Part shown: positions 1-7,452 of the stretch, piece by piece
Numbering within the stretch: the stretch's first letter is position 1
How the letters are laid out: the number at the start of each line of letters is the position of its first letter
Origin: Glycomyces sp. NRRL B-16210
Lineage (GTDB): Bacteria; Actinomycetota; Actinomycetes; Mycobacteriales; Micromonosporaceae
Length of the DNA stretch: 64,000 nt
Reading direction: 5' to 3'
Assembly (NCBI RefSeq): GCF_000719515.1
Contig: NZ_JOGR01000012.1
Coordinates: 124,001 to 188,000 of the forward strand
Program-made: the position numbers and the translations under genes
The notes under the pieces: generated by a model
Told to the model about the DNA's origin: nothing
The model's database searches: none
The model's input: only the letters and a program-made list of their open reading frames with translations

Positions 1-23
1 CTGGTCGATTCATCGTGCACGGC

Positions 24-395
24 TCATCCCTCGCATTCCCGTTGGACCGCAGCCCAGACCGTCATCGCCTCCCGCTTCAGCGCGGCCGAGTTCCCGCCCG
101 TCCGCGCCCATTCCAGGTGAGCCGTCTCCGTGACGTGCAGCTCCGGTTTCCCCGCCGCGAGCCCCGTGAGGTAACCCAGAACCGGCGGGTCGACCTCGGC
201 GAACGCCACCCACAGCTTCGGCATCTCCGTCAACGTTCCGAATTGGACGGACCGACCGGCGACCGTCGCCTCCGCCAACATCGTCAGCGCCTTGGCATCC
301 AGGCCCGAGGTGGTGCGCACGGGCAGTGGAATCTCGGCGAGCGCCCTCGCATATTTCGCTCGAAGACGATGCGGTGCAAGCCTTCCTACGCCCAT
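24..395 (-). CDS. Hypothetical protein, 123 aa
   Basis: I do not recognise this family. The protein has a basic start (MGVGRLAPHRLRAKYARALA) and a mixed alpha/beta-looking body with no signal peptide, membrane segment or low complexity. Its ATG at 395 lies 10 bases inside the end of the upstream 419-aa gene, so the two are almost certainly translated from one message. Composition and codon use look like coding sequence, whereas the overlapping plus-strand frames are Arg/Pro-rich shadows. It is the last gene of the short transcription unit that starts near 1.65 kb; it may be a partner of the protein encoded before it. Confidence 0.65.
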   Translation of the reverse strand: MGVGRLAPHRLRAKYARALAEIPLPVRTTSGLDAKALTMLAEATVAGRSVQFGTLTEMPKLWVAFAEVDPPVLGYLTGLAAGKPELHVTETAHLEWARTGGNSAALKREAMTVWAAVQRECEG

Positions 396-1645
396 GCCGC
401 ACCTCCGGCGAAATCGATGATCGGCGCGCTCGCGTTCGAGCCCGCGCCGCGTGCGCGCTGTGCGCCCCGGATCGCCTGTGCGAACCGGGAGGTCCGCACG
501 GCGTGGTCAGTGCGGTCCACACGTTCGCGCCGCGAGTCGGGAACCGGGCCGGGTCGGTCGTCACCCTTGCGAGGCAAGGGGATCGCCGGAGGACCGGCGG
601 GCGCCGGTGCCGCTGTCGGGCGAGTGGTCTTGCGCAGCAGCCAGGAGATGCGCCGAAGGGACCGACCGAATCGGCTCGGTGTCCTTGCCTCGCTTGCGGT
701 GTCGGCCTTCGTTCGGTGCGCCGCTGCGAGGTCGGTGGACTTGTCGAGGAACCGGACCCAGGCGTCCTCCCGCAGCTTGTCGAACCGGTGCGGCGTCTCG
801 GGACCGCCGGGCGAGGGCCGCCCGACCTCAGGCCAGAACCGGGACTCCTTGCGAGGCCCGGGAGTGGGCCGACCCGACGCGCTCGGCGGCTCGGGAGGCC
901 GACGGTCATCGCGCCGCCCCCGGGACCGTTCCCGCGAGCCGCCGTCCTCGCTCGCCTCGACCGATTCGGCAGTCCCGCCCGCCATCGACCCCCGGCTGAC
1001 CGCCGCCAACCTGGTGGTGTCGGTTGTTCCAGGCACATCGGCGGCATCGGCGGCTTCGACTGCGTTGACCGCGTCGACGGCTCCAACGGCTCCGGCGGCT
1101 CGGACGGTTCCGGTGGCTCCGGCGGTTCCGGCGGACCCGACCGTTCCAGTCGCTCCGACCGGCCTGCGAAGCCCGGCCAGCTTGGCCAGCCGGGCGAGTT
1201 CGGCCGCTTCAGCGGCCTCGCGGGCCCGGGTGATGCGGGTGCGGCGCTCGTAGAGGGCCTCGGCGTCGTCGGCCCAGGCGGCCTTCTCCGGGTCCTCCTC
1301 GATTTCGGACCACGTGATCGGGTCGGGGAGCTCGTCGCGGCGGTGACGTCCGGTGCGCCGGTCGGGGAACCAACCGGGGGAGCCGAACGGGCCCGGGTCG
1401 AGCACGTCGTAAGGACGGTTCCAGTCGATGACCCAGTCGTCGCCCGGCTTGTGCCGCAGGTGGTCGGGTTCGTGGTGCGGCGATGCGGGGTCGGTCGGGG
1501 TCGGTGCGGGACCGGTGGAGGCCGCCGGGGACGGGACGGAAGTCGGCCCGGTGTAGGCGGCGGAATCGGTGTTGAGGCTCCCGGCGGAGTCGCGGGAATG
1601 GCTGTTTTCAGGTACGCCCGAATAGCGTATCGTCGTAGACGACAC
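386..1645 (-). CDS. Hypothetical low-complexity protein, 419 aa
   Basis: No recognisable family. The GTG start at 1645 is preceded by AAGGAG with a 7-nt spacer. The first ~50 residues are Ser/Pro/Thr-rich. A tryptophan-containing segment follows (DDWVIDWNRPYDVLDPGPFG, then PDPITWSEIEEDPEKAAWAD), then an Ala/Glu/Arg helix likely to form a coiled coil around residues 115-140. Next is a Gly/Thr/Ala/Val repeat tract (roughly residues 140-190), a highly charged Arg/Pro linker, and a second ordered-looking segment with HRFDKLREDAWVRFLDK. No signal peptide or membrane span is visible, so it is probably cytosolic. It overlaps the following 123-aa gene by 10 bases, indicating an operon. The function is unknown. 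Confidence 0.65.
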   Translation of the reverse strand: MSSTTIRYSGVPENSHSRDSAGSLNTDSAAYTGPTSVPSPAASTGPAPTPTDPASPHHEPDHLRHKPGDDWVIDWNRPYDVLDPGPFGSPGWFPDRRTGRHRRDELPDPITWSEIEEDPEKAAWADDAEALYERRTRITRAREAAEAAELARLAKLAGLRRPVGATGTVGSAGTAGATGTVRAAGAVGAVDAVNAVEAADAADVPGTTDTTRLAAVSRGSMAGGTAESVEASEDGGSRERSRGRRDDRRPPEPPSASGRPTPGPRKESRFWPEVGRPSPGGPETPHRFDKLREDAWVRFLDKSTDLAAAHRTKADTASEARTPSRFGRSLRRISWLLRKTTRPTAAPAPAGPPAIPLPRKGDDRPGPVPDSRRERVDRTDHAVRTSRFAQAIRGAQRARGAGSNASAPIIDFAGGAAWA

Positions 1646-1668
1646 GGAAGGTCTCCTTCTGTTGTCGG

Positions 1669-1712
1669 GCCGCCCGGTGGAGCAGATTGGTAGTCAGTGA
1701 CCACCGGGCGGC
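1669..1712 (-). promoter_or_regulatory. Perfect 12-bp inverted repeat in leader of the 419-aa gene
   Basis: GCCGCCCGGTGG at 1669-1680 pairs perfectly with CCACCGGGCGGC at 1701-1712 across a 20-nt loop. It lies 24-67 bases upstream of the GTG start at 1645, just before the ribosome binding site. It could be an operator or an attenuator-type hairpin. On the plus strand it is followed by GTTTAAC, but no plus-strand gene ends here. Confidence 0.5.
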
Positions 1713-1827
1713 GTTTAACATTCTGGCCTATCGATAAAGGCCGATACAAGCTGGATGCCTCGTAAGTTTCTCCGTTCGAGACGTAAGCATTTGGACCGTC
1801 AGCAGTAAAACGCTGGCGTATGTCCGA

Positions 1828-1856
1828 TGATGACTCAACAATCAGGCCAGTGTCAA
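1828..1856 (-). promoter_or_regulatory. Possible promoter for the 419-aa/123-aa unit
   Basis: On the minus strand TTGACA (1856-1851) is followed after 17 nt by TCATCA (1833-1828). The -35 is perfect but the -10 is poor, so this is a tentative promoter. It would leave a leader of about 175 nt that contains the 12-bp inverted repeat. Confidence 0.3.
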
Positions 1857-1940
1857 CCAACGGGACAAATGTGTCCAGAACTATTTTGAAACCCGTTGCG
1901 CCACAACGAAGATGGAACGGCCCGAATCAGCAGGCCATAA

Positions 1941-1979
1941 GGGTAAGGGCTCTGCGGCTACGCCGCAGGGCCCTTACCC
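1941..1979 (-). terminator. Strong hairpin after the 143-aa gene
   Basis: An 18-bp stem with one mismatch (1941-1958 against 1962-1979) and a 3-nt loop lies 71 nt past the stop of the minus-strand gene ending at 2050. It has no U-tract, as is usual in high-GC actinobacteria. It separates the two transcription units of the 5' cassette. Confidence 0.65.
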
Positions 1980-2049
1980 AAGCTATGGTGATTCACCGAT
2001 CCGCTCAGCCCTCACGCTGCCATTCAGTGCCGAGAAGTTCGGCCCGGCC

Positions 2050-2481
2050 CTATTCGTCTTCGCTGTCGGTGAGGTCGATGACCTCATCGATGAACGAATC
2101 CTTCTCCTCGGCCGAAAGGTCCTGCTCGGTCATGAGGGCATACGGAAGCATAAGCAGAAGCTGTTGAACCAGTGCGATATCGAGGCCGTCGAGCAACCCC
2201 TCTTCGCCCCGGCCGGAACGGATCATCGCTTCGACCACGGTCGGCTTCAGCAGATCTGCGGCGCCGGGGAACCGATCCGCCAGGCCGCGACTGTAGGCGG
2301 CCACTTCGGCGTAGGTCGAACCAGCGGGGAAGCGCCGCGCGGCGGCGATCGCGAGCGCGGAACCCGCGAGTGCGTACGCCCTGGCGGGACCGATCCGCGC
2401 GGCGATCTCCCTCGGGTTCTCGGATCCTTGGGTGATCATCGCGGTCAGCAGCGCGACTTCATCGGGGTTCCTATCCGCCAT
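2050..2481 (-). CDS. Hypothetical protein, 143 aa, acidic C-terminus
   Basis: Unrecognised family. Residues 1-100 look helical and Ala-rich (ARAYALAGSALAIAAARRF; LADRFPGAADLLKPTVVEAM) and the tail is strongly acidic (SAEEKDSFIDEVIDLTDSEDE). No signal peptide or clear membrane helix is seen. I place the start at ATG 2481. A TTG at 2490 that overlaps the previous gene's stop is the alternative, with AAGGA lying upstream of both. It is the third gene of a minus-strand unit with the 85-aa and 243-aa genes, and a strong hairpin follows it. An acidic small partner of a coiled-coil/membrane protein is one reading, but that is inference. Confidence 0.65.
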   Translation of the reverse strand: MADRNPDEVALLTAMITQGSENPREIAARIGPARAYALAGSALAIAAARRFPAGSTYAEVAAYSRGLADRFPGAADLLKPTVVEAMIRSGRGEEGLLDGLDIALVQQLLLMLPYALMTEQDLSAEEKDSFIDEVIDLTDSEDE

Positions 2482-2486
2482 GTCCC

Positions 2487-3218
2487 TCAATCTTCCTTAT
2501 CCCGGAGGTGTTTTCGCTCAAATTGTCGCACGATGGGCTGGATCGCCTTTGCGACCACGACCGATGCCACGAAGGTCGCCATGACCGCGCCGCCGCCGCT
2601 GACCTTGGGGGCGGGCATCTCGGTCGAGACGGGCCCGCGCGAGCTCTGGGTCTCGGAGACGGCGTTCTGCTGGGCCTTCGCAGGCGAGGGCTCACCGAAG
2701 AACGCCTCCCAGGCGGAGTCGAACTGCTGCCCGAAGGTCTTCGTCGCATCCTCGACTTGATCCGCTTTGCCGACCGCCTCTTGGAAGAGGGCCTTACCTT
2801 TTCTGCGCCTTGGCGGTTCGAGAAGGTCGTCGCCGGTCGGTTTCGGGGCCTCCCGCAGATGCGGCGGGACCGCATCCAGCCCGGCCTTCGGTGCGCCCGT
2901 TCTCTCATCAAACTGCGTGAGCGGCACGATCGCGCCCGAACCCTTCGCCCCGGGCCCGATCCTCCCATGAACGGCCGACATGACCGCCCAATGCGCTTTG
3001 ACCAACGTCCCATCCAAGGCCGCCAGAATCGACTGCGCCTCCTCAACCTGCCCGACCGCGCGCCGCGCGTGCCCGGCAGACCGCACCAGCCCGAGCCGCT
3101 CGATCGCCCCTGCGACAATCTCAGCCTGGCCCTTCGCCGAATTGATCGGCCCCGCCAGCGCGGCGAACCTCGCCCGGTCGGCCTCGATCTGCGCGGCCAA
3201 CTCCAACAGATTCGCCAC
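2487..3218 (-). CDS. Hypothetical coiled-coil protein with C-terminal membrane segment, 243 aa
   Basis: Family not identified. Residues 1-85 form an Ala/Glu/Arg-rich helical region (LLELAAQIEADRARFAAL; RRAVGQVEEAQSILAAL) resembling the small coiled-coil protein encoded just before it. The middle is charged and Pro-rich (LLEPPRRRKGK). Near residues 205-227 a hydrophobic stretch (GGGAVMATFVASVVVAKAI) could be a membrane anchor, followed by a basic tail (RQFERKHLRDKED). The GTG start is 6 nt after the stop of the 85-aa gene, with a purine-rich site before it. Together these look like a helical scaffold tethered to the membrane by its C-terminus, in an operon of unknown role. Confidence 0.65.
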   Translation of the reverse strand: MANLLELAAQIEADRARFAALAGPINSAKGQAEIVAGAIERLGLVRSAGHARRAVGQVEEAQSILAALDGTLVKAHWAVMSAVHGRIGPGAKGSGAIVPLTQFDERTGAPKAGLDAVPPHLREAPKPTGDDLLEPPRRRKGKALFQEAVGKADQVEDATKTFGQQFDSAWEAFFGEPSPAKAQQNAVSETQSSRGPVSTEMPAPKVSGGGAVMATFVASVVVAKAIQPIVRQFERKHLRDKED

Positions 3219-3224
3219 CGCGCC

Positions 3225-3482
3225 TTACCCCTGCTTCGCGGCCTCGGCGCTCGCCCTCGCCTCGTTCAACTTGTTCGCCAACGCCGCCGCCAGGGCACTG
3301 GCCTCCTCCAACTGGTCCTTGCAGACCCCGACAGCCGCCGCCGCACCTTCAATGCTCAATGCCTGCGTCTGCCCCAGGGTCTCCTCGGTAATCGCCTTGG
3401 TGCCCTCGATCTGACCTTGCACCTCGGTCGCCGCCTCCGAGTTCGCCGCGATCGACGCGATCACTTCATCAAGACTCGCCAT
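3225..3482 (-). CDS. Small all-helical protein, 85 aa (DUF6244-like)
   Basis: An 85-residue, Ala/Glu/Gln-rich protein with no Trp or Pro, predicted to be one or two long helices (MASLDEVIASIAANSEAATE; LEEASALAAALANKLNEARA). Size and layout recall actinobacterial small helical proteins such as DUF6244 and, more loosely, WXG100 proteins, but no WxG motif is present. I reject longer upstream starts because GGAAGG lies about 8 nt before this ATG and the upstream frame is compositionally unlike protein. It heads the unit 85 aa / 243 aa / 143 aa. A partner role for the similarly helical N-terminus of the next protein is inference. Confidence 0.65.
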   Translation of the reverse strand: MASLDEVIASIAANSEAATEVQGQIEGTKAITEETLGQTQALSIEGAAAAVGVCKDQLEEASALAAALANKLNEARASAEAAKQG

Positions 3483-3522
3483 GACAGGGGCCTTCCATTC
3501 CGAGGGAAACCGTCTACTCGAA

Positions 3523-3540
3523 CGCGCAACACGTTGCGCG
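3523..3540. promoter_or_regulatory. Palindrome upstream of the 85-aa gene
   Basis: CGCGCAAC-AC-GTTGCGCG is an 18-bp palindrome 41 nt upstream of the start at 3482. It could be an operator for the cassette or part of a leader hairpin. The gap 3483-3796 otherwise holds only divergent promoters and the short tandem repeat at 3735. Confidence 0.4.
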
Positions 3541-3734
3541 CGTTCGGTCACCGCGACCCTACCGGAAAATCCCACTGCACACATCCCCCGGCATCGCACG
3601 TGATCGCGACCGTCCTTTGCGTCGTGAAAGCCGGGAAAGAGGGCCCGAAGCCGGTTGTCGTGGCGCTGAGATGTTGAATCCGCCTTGCCGCTTGGGAAGC
3701 GTCGAATGGATTCGAGTTTCGGCCCGCCCGTCCA

Positions 3735-3768
3735 CCATCCCGCTTGACCATCCCGCTTGACCATCGCG
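3735..3768. repeat. 13-bp tandem direct repeat
   Basis: CCATCCCGCTTGA occurs twice head to tail (3735-3747, 3748-3760), followed by a partial third copy CCATCGCG. It sits about 30-60 nt upstream of the DinB-like gene. Each copy contains TTGACC on the plus strand, so it may touch that gene's promoter. Confidence 0.6.
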
Positions 3769-3796
3769 AGTAGTGCCCGTGGCAGACTTATGCCGC

Positions 3797-4381
3797 ATGA
3801 TCGATGCATTCGCGAAAGACAACCTGCACGGGAGACTGCGGCGGGACCGCGAGGCGCTGCTGTGGAAGCTCGACGGCCTGTCCGAATACGACGCCCACCG
3901 ACCTTTGACAGCGACCGGGACCAGCCTCCTCGGCCTGGTCAAACACGTGGCTACCGTCGAGGCCAGGTACTTCGGCGAGGTCCTTGGCCGCCCTTCCCCC
4001 GAACCGCTGCCCCGTTGGCAGGACTCGGACGGCTCAGACCTGTGGGCGACCGAGGACGAGACCCGCGATCAGATCATCGGGTTCTACCGGCGCACGTGGG
4101 AACACTCGGACGCGACGATCGACGAGCTTCCCCTCGACGCCCCCGGCCACGTGCCGTGGTGGCCGGAACCTTTTGCCGACACCAACCTGTTCGCCGTCAT
4201 GGTCCATGTCCTCGGCGAGTGCATCCGGCATGCTGGGCACGCCGATATCCTGCGCGAGGGCCTTGACGGCCGGACCGGGTTGCGCGCCGAGCACGAGAGG
4301 CAGATCGACGAGGAAGCCCGTGCGGCCTACCGCGCGAAGATCGAGCAGGCCGCCAGGTCGGCCGCAGCAATCAAAGCATAG
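3797..4381 (+). CDS. DinB-like (DUF664) protein
   Basis: A 194-aa four-helix-bundle protein of the DinB/DUF664 superfamily, whose members are metal-dependent thiol-using enzymes or proteins of unknown activity. The usual metal-ligand histidine pattern is visible: LVKHVATVEARYF near residues 45-57 and CIRHAGHADILRE around residues 141-153. Tryptophans in the middle (WATEDETRDQ, VPWWPEPF) are also typical. I start at ATG 3797 (MIDAFAKD); a start 24 nt upstream gives a less typical N-terminus. It stands alone, divergent from the ORFan cassette. Substrate unknown; a mycothiol- or bacillithiol-type cofactor is inferred from the family only. Confidence 0.8.
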   Translation: MIDAFAKDNLHGRLRRDREALLWKLDGLSEYDAHRPLTATGTSLLGLVKHVATVEARYFGEVLGRPSPEPLPRWQDSDGSDLWATEDETRDQIIGFYRRTWEHSDATIDELPLDAPGHVPWWPEPFADTNLFAVMVHVLGECIRHAGHADILREGLDGRTGLRAEHERQIDEEARAAYRAKIEQAARSAAAIKA

Positions 4382-4425
4382 GGCCGGAGTCGGTTGGAGT
4401 GCAAGGCATCTGGCAATGATCATGC

Positions 4426-4533
4426 GTGGAGCAGATCGACGGGCGCCTTGTACCCGATGGGTTGTGGGGGATCACCGAACCGCTCATCCCGGTTTCGCCG
4501 AACGGTCCTAGGCCGTCTACGCAGGGGTGCCGA
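4426..4533 (+). pseudogene. Remnant of an IS5/IS4-type transposase N-terminus
   Basis: Translation from GTG 4426 gives an opening (GRLVPDGLWGITEPLIPV) that closely resembles the first residues of IS5-family (DUF4096-type) transposases, which typically begin with LVPDELW..EPLLP. Similarity stops after about 35 codons and the frame runs on with unrelated sequence to a stop at 4719. No inverted repeats or remaining transposase are seen. I read it as the 5' stump of a deleted insertion sequence lying between the DinB-like gene and the cellulase gene. Confidence 0.5.
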
Positions 4534-4576
4534 GTTCTCCGCGGATTCGCGGAGGGGTTGACTCATCGGCCATATA

Positions 4577-4604
4577 TTGGCAAACTTCAATGTACGAATA
4601 TGGG
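4577..4604 (+). promoter_or_regulatory. Possible cellulase promoter
   Basis: TTGGCA (4577-4582), a 16-nt spacer and TATGGG (4599-4604) form a plausible sigma-A-type promoter about 100 nt upstream of the cellulase start. Its -10 overlaps the CebR-type box. Confidence 0.35.
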
Positions 4605-4614
4605 AGCGCTTCCG
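4601..4614 (+). promoter_or_regulatory. CebR-type operator
   Basis: TGGGAGCGCTTCCG matches 12 of 14 positions of the palindromic CebR box TGGGAGCGCTCCCA, known from Streptomyces and Thermobifida cellulase genes. It lies 89 nt upstream of the cellulase start, so cellobiose-responsive repression by a CebR encoded elsewhere is likely. Confidence 0.75.
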
Positions 4615-4702
4615 CTTTTGCTTCCCCATCGCTTCGGGCACTGGAGGAAACCCGACTGCCCGGCACTCGATCGGCCGCGACAGGTCAACGAAGGACAGGA
4701 AC

Positions 4703-6133
4703 ATGCAACTCACACGTAGAGGCAGAAGACCGACGATCGTGGCCGCGGCCGCCGCCGTGCTCGGGGCGAGCGCACTGACCATGGTTGCGGCCCAGAGCGC
4801 CAGCGCCGCGGAAGGCTGCGAGGTCGACTACAACGTCATCAGCGACTGGGGCTCGGGCTTCCAGGCGAACATCAGCATCACCGCCGGCGAGCCGATCGAC
4901 GGCTGGACGGTCGAGTGGGACTTCACGGGCGCTGTCTCCGGCATCAGCGCCTGGAACGTCACCGACTACTCCCTGAACGGCTCGCACTTCCAGGCCTCGG
5001 ACGCGGGCTGGAACGGCGCGATCGCCTCGGGCCAGACCCAGGAGGTCTTCGGCTTCACCGCCAGCGGCTCCTCGGGCGAGATCGCCAACGTGATCGTCAA
5101 CGGCACCGCCTGCGGCGAGCAGACCGACCCCGATCCCACCGACCCCGACCCGACCGACCCGGACCCCACGGACCCGGACCCGACCGATCCCGACCCCACC
5201 GACCCTGACCCCGACCCGACCGACCCCGCTCCGGCGGGCACGCCGGTCGAGGAGCACGGGAACCTGCACGTCTGCGGCTCCAACATGTGCAATGAGGACG
5301 GTCAGGCGATCCAGCTGCGCGGCATCTCCAGCATGTGGCTGCACTGGCAGACCCAGCCGTACGCGCAGAACCTCTCCGCGCTCGAATGGATGCGCGACAA
5401 CTGGAACATCGAGGTGTTCCGCGTGGCCATGGGCGTCGAGCCCGAGGGCGCCTACCTCTCCGACCCGGACCTGTGGCGCGGCGAGGTCGAGACCGTCATC
5501 CAGAACGCGGAGGCCGCGGGCGTCTACGTGATCGTGGACTTCCATGCGCACGAAGCGCATCAGCACCAGGCGGCGGCGGTCGCGTTCTTCGCCGACCTCG
5601 CCGAGCGCTACGGCCACTTGCCGAACGTGATCTGGGAGCCCTACAACGAGCCCGAGAGGGTCTCGTGGGGCACGATCAAGCCGTACCACGAGGCCGTGGT
5701 CGCGGCGATCCGCGCGCAGGACCCGGACAACATCATCGTGCTCGGCACGCCGAACTGGTCGCAGTACGTGGACGACGCGGCCGCCGACCCGGTGTCCGGC
5801 ACGAACCTGATGTACACGCTGCACTTCTACTCGTGCACGCACGACGGCTGGCTCCGCGACAGGGCCGATGCGGCGATCAATGCGGGCCTGGCCCTGTTCG
5901 TCACCGAGTGGGGCGCGAGCCACGCCGACGGCGGGCTCGACGGACTGGTCTGCCTCGACGAGGCGCAGATCTGGATCGACTGGATGGAGGCGAACCAGGT
6001 CTCCTGGGTCGCATGGAAACTGGACGTCGGCAACGACTCCACGAACCTCCTGTCGCCCGGAGCTCCCGTCACGGGAGGCTGGGACAACTACCTGAACGGT
6101 CACGCGCCCTTCGTGATCGACAACCTGCCGTAA
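4703..6133 (+). CDS. Secreted endo-1,4-beta-glucanase, CBM2-GH5
   Basis: A 476-aa extracellular cellulase that cuts internal beta-1,4 bonds of cellulose. An N-terminal signal peptide (basic MQLTRRGRRP, hydrophobic core, cut near SASAA|EG) is followed by a family 2 cellulose-binding module at residues ~35-135 with conserved Trp positions, a linker of Asp-Pro-Thr repeats (~140-175), and a GH5 catalytic domain to the end. The acid/base Glu is E316 in YNEPE and the nucleophile is E402 in TEWG. ATG 4703 is chosen because the signal peptide begins there and AGGA lies upstream; a longer frame reaches back to 4577. A CebR box upstream suggests repression without cellobiose. It ends facing the LacI gene, and the two share a hairpin. 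Confidence 0.93.
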   Translation: MQLTRRGRRPTIVAAAAAVLGASALTMVAAQSASAAEGCEVDYNVISDWGSGFQANISITAGEPIDGWTVEWDFTGAVSGISAWNVTDYSLNGSHFQASDAGWNGAIASGQTQEVFGFTASGSSGEIANVIVNGTACGEQTDPDPTDPDPTDPDPTDPDPTDPDPTDPDPDPTDPAPAGTPVEEHGNLHVCGSNMCNEDGQAIQLRGISSMWLHWQTQPYAQNLSALEWMRDNWNIEVFRVAMGVEPEGAYLSDPDLWRGEVETVIQNAEAAGVYVIVDFHAHEAHQHQAAAVAFFADLAERYGHLPNVIWEPYNEPERVSWGTIKPYHEAVVAAIRAQDPDNIIVLGTPNWSQYVDDAAADPVSGTNLMYTLHFYSCTHDGWLRDRADAAINAGLALFVTEWGASHADGGLDGLVCLDEAQIWIDWMEANQVSWVAWKLDVGNDSTNLLSPGAPVTGGWDNYLNGHAPFVIDNLP

Positions 6134-6164
6134 TCGATTCCAAGGCGCGGACCCCGCGCCGAAA

Positions 6165-6207
6165 CGGACGCCCCGCCCGCTGGTTTCACCGGCGGGCGGG
6201 GCGTCCG
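6165..6207. terminator. Bidirectional terminator between cellulase and LacI genes
   Basis: A perfect 16-bp stem (6165-6180 with 6192-6207) and an 11-nt loop lie between two converging genes, 31 nt after the cellulase stop and 22 nt past the LacI stop. Confidence 0.8.
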
Positions 6208-6229
6208 CGTTCACGAGCGGGCCCGCCGC

Positions 6230-7267
6230 TCACCGCCTCGGCGGGGTCGTGGACGCTCTGACGACCAGGCCCGTGGCGAGTTGGACGTGGTGGGAGTCGG
6301 GGACCTTGCCGTCGGCCAGTTCGAGGACCGTCCTCGCCGCCACGCGGCCCATCTGGCGCAGCGGCTGACGCACCGTCGTGAGTGGAGGGTCGGTCCAGGC
6401 GGCGCTGTAGGTGTCGTCGAAGCCCACCAGGCTCAGGTCCTCGGGCACGTGCAGCCCCCGCGACCGGGCCTCGCGCAGCGCGCCGACGGCCATGGTGTCG
6501 TTGGCCGCGAAGATCGCCGTCGGCGGGTCGTCCAGGTCCAGTAGCGCGGCGGCCGCGCGCCCGCCGGACTCGGCGTCGTAGCGCCCCGACCCGGTGAGCC
6601 TCGGGTCCGGGTGGATCCCGGCGGTCTCCAGCGCCTCGCGGTACCCGTGGAGCCTTTCGCGCCCGAACACCGACCCGGGCGGGCCGCCGATGAAGCCGAT
6701 CCGCGTGTGCCCCAGGTCGATCAGGTGCCTGGTGGCCTGCACGCCCCCGGCCCAGTTGGTCGCGCCCACGCTGGTCACGCGGTCGTCGAGCGGGTTGACC
6801 GGGTCGATGACGACCAGGTGCAGTCCGAGGTTCTCGCAGGTCTCGATCTCCGCGCCGGTCAGCTCCGAGGTCACCACGATGAGTCCTATGTGGCCTCTCG
6901 CGGCGATGCCCTTGATGCGGCCGGTGCCCAGCGAGAGGGCCGAGGCGCCGCTCTCCTCGGCGAGGACGCTGGTCACCACGTCGACCCCCTGCACCGCGGC
7001 CCCGCTGATGACGCCGTCGAGCACGTACAGCGAGTACATGTCGAGGATGTTGTCGAACACGACGTGCACCGCCCCCCGCGCCTGCGGGTCGCGCGGGCCC
7101 GTGGTGGGGGTGTAGCCCAGTTCCTCGATCACCCGCCGCACGTGCCGCCGCGTCTCCTCCGACACCCCGGGGCGCCCATTGAGCACTTTGGACGCTGTGG
7201 CCTTCGAGACGCCCGCGCGCTCGGCAACGGCCGCGAGCGTCGCCCGGCTCTCGGCGGGCGCCGTCAT
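6230..7267 (-). CDS. LacI-family repressor of the xylo-oligosaccharide operon (BxlR/XylR-like)
   Basis: A 345-aa LacI/GalR regulator. The helix-turn-helix is at residues 10-35 (TLAAVAERAGVSKATASKVL) and the hinge region ends near GYTP. A periplasmic-binding-protein-like ligand domain follows, with typical segments such as GHTRIGFIGG, AIFAANDTMAVGAL and LSLVGFDD. It is divergent from an ABC importer, GH3 enzyme and xylose isomerase operon, so xylose or a xylo-oligosaccharide is the likely inducer. Two sites of the form GAAAC-N-GTTTC lie in the 245-bp gap, one near each gene, which suggests autorepression plus control of the operon. The ligand assignment rests on context. Confidence 0.88.
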   Translation of the reverse strand: MTAPAESRATLAAVAERAGVSKATASKVLNGRPGVSEETRRHVRRVIEELGYTPTTGPRDPQARGAVHVVFDNILDMYSLYVLDGVISGAAVQGVDVVTSVLAEESGASALSLGTGRIKGIAARGHIGLIVVTSELTGAEIETCENLGLHLVVIDPVNPLDDRVTSVGATNWAGGVQATRHLIDLGHTRIGFIGGPPGSVFGRERLHGYREALETAGIHPDPRLTGSGRYDAESGGRAAAALLDLDDPPTAIFAANDTMAVGALREARSRGLHVPEDLSLVGFDDTYSAAWTDPPLTTVRQPLRQMGRVAARTVLELADGKVPDSHHVQLATGLVVRASTTPPRR

Positions 7268-7313
7268 CGCAGGTACCTCGGCTTCGGTGAGTCCAGCATG
7301 TTCACCAGTTTAC

Positions 7314-7324
7314 GAAACAGATTC
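7314..7324. promoter_or_regulatory. LacI-type operator, regulator-proximal
   Basis: GAAACAGATTC differs by one base from a GAAAC-N-GTTTC palindrome and lies 47 nt upstream of the LacI gene start. It is likely an autoregulatory site. Confidence 0.5.
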
Positions 7325-7401
7325 CATATGTGTCACCTGGGCTGGCATAATCATCCTTGGTCACCGTGGGGACCGAGCGGATTTTTTTACGCTTCCGTAA
7401 C

Positions 7402-7430
7402 TTGACGCACTCCAAAGCCGAGCGTAAGTT
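7402..7430 (+). promoter_or_regulatory. Promoter of the xylo-oligosaccharide operon
   Basis: TTGACG (7402-7407), a 17-nt spacer and TAAGTT (7425-7430) form a good promoter. The start point would be near 7437, giving a leader of about 75 nt. Confidence 0.6.
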
Positions 7431-7452
7431 GGAAACGCAAGGAAACCAGTAT

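Noticed and set aside
10..1860. 616-codon minus-strand open frame spanning the first kilobases
   Set aside because: Pro/Arg/Ser-rich shadow; the 419-aa and 123-aa frames have better composition, a ribosome binding site and overlap.
5128..5222. Short direct repeats that might look like a CRISPR array
   Set aside because: They encode the Asp-Pro-Thr linker of the cellulase; no spacers of constant length.
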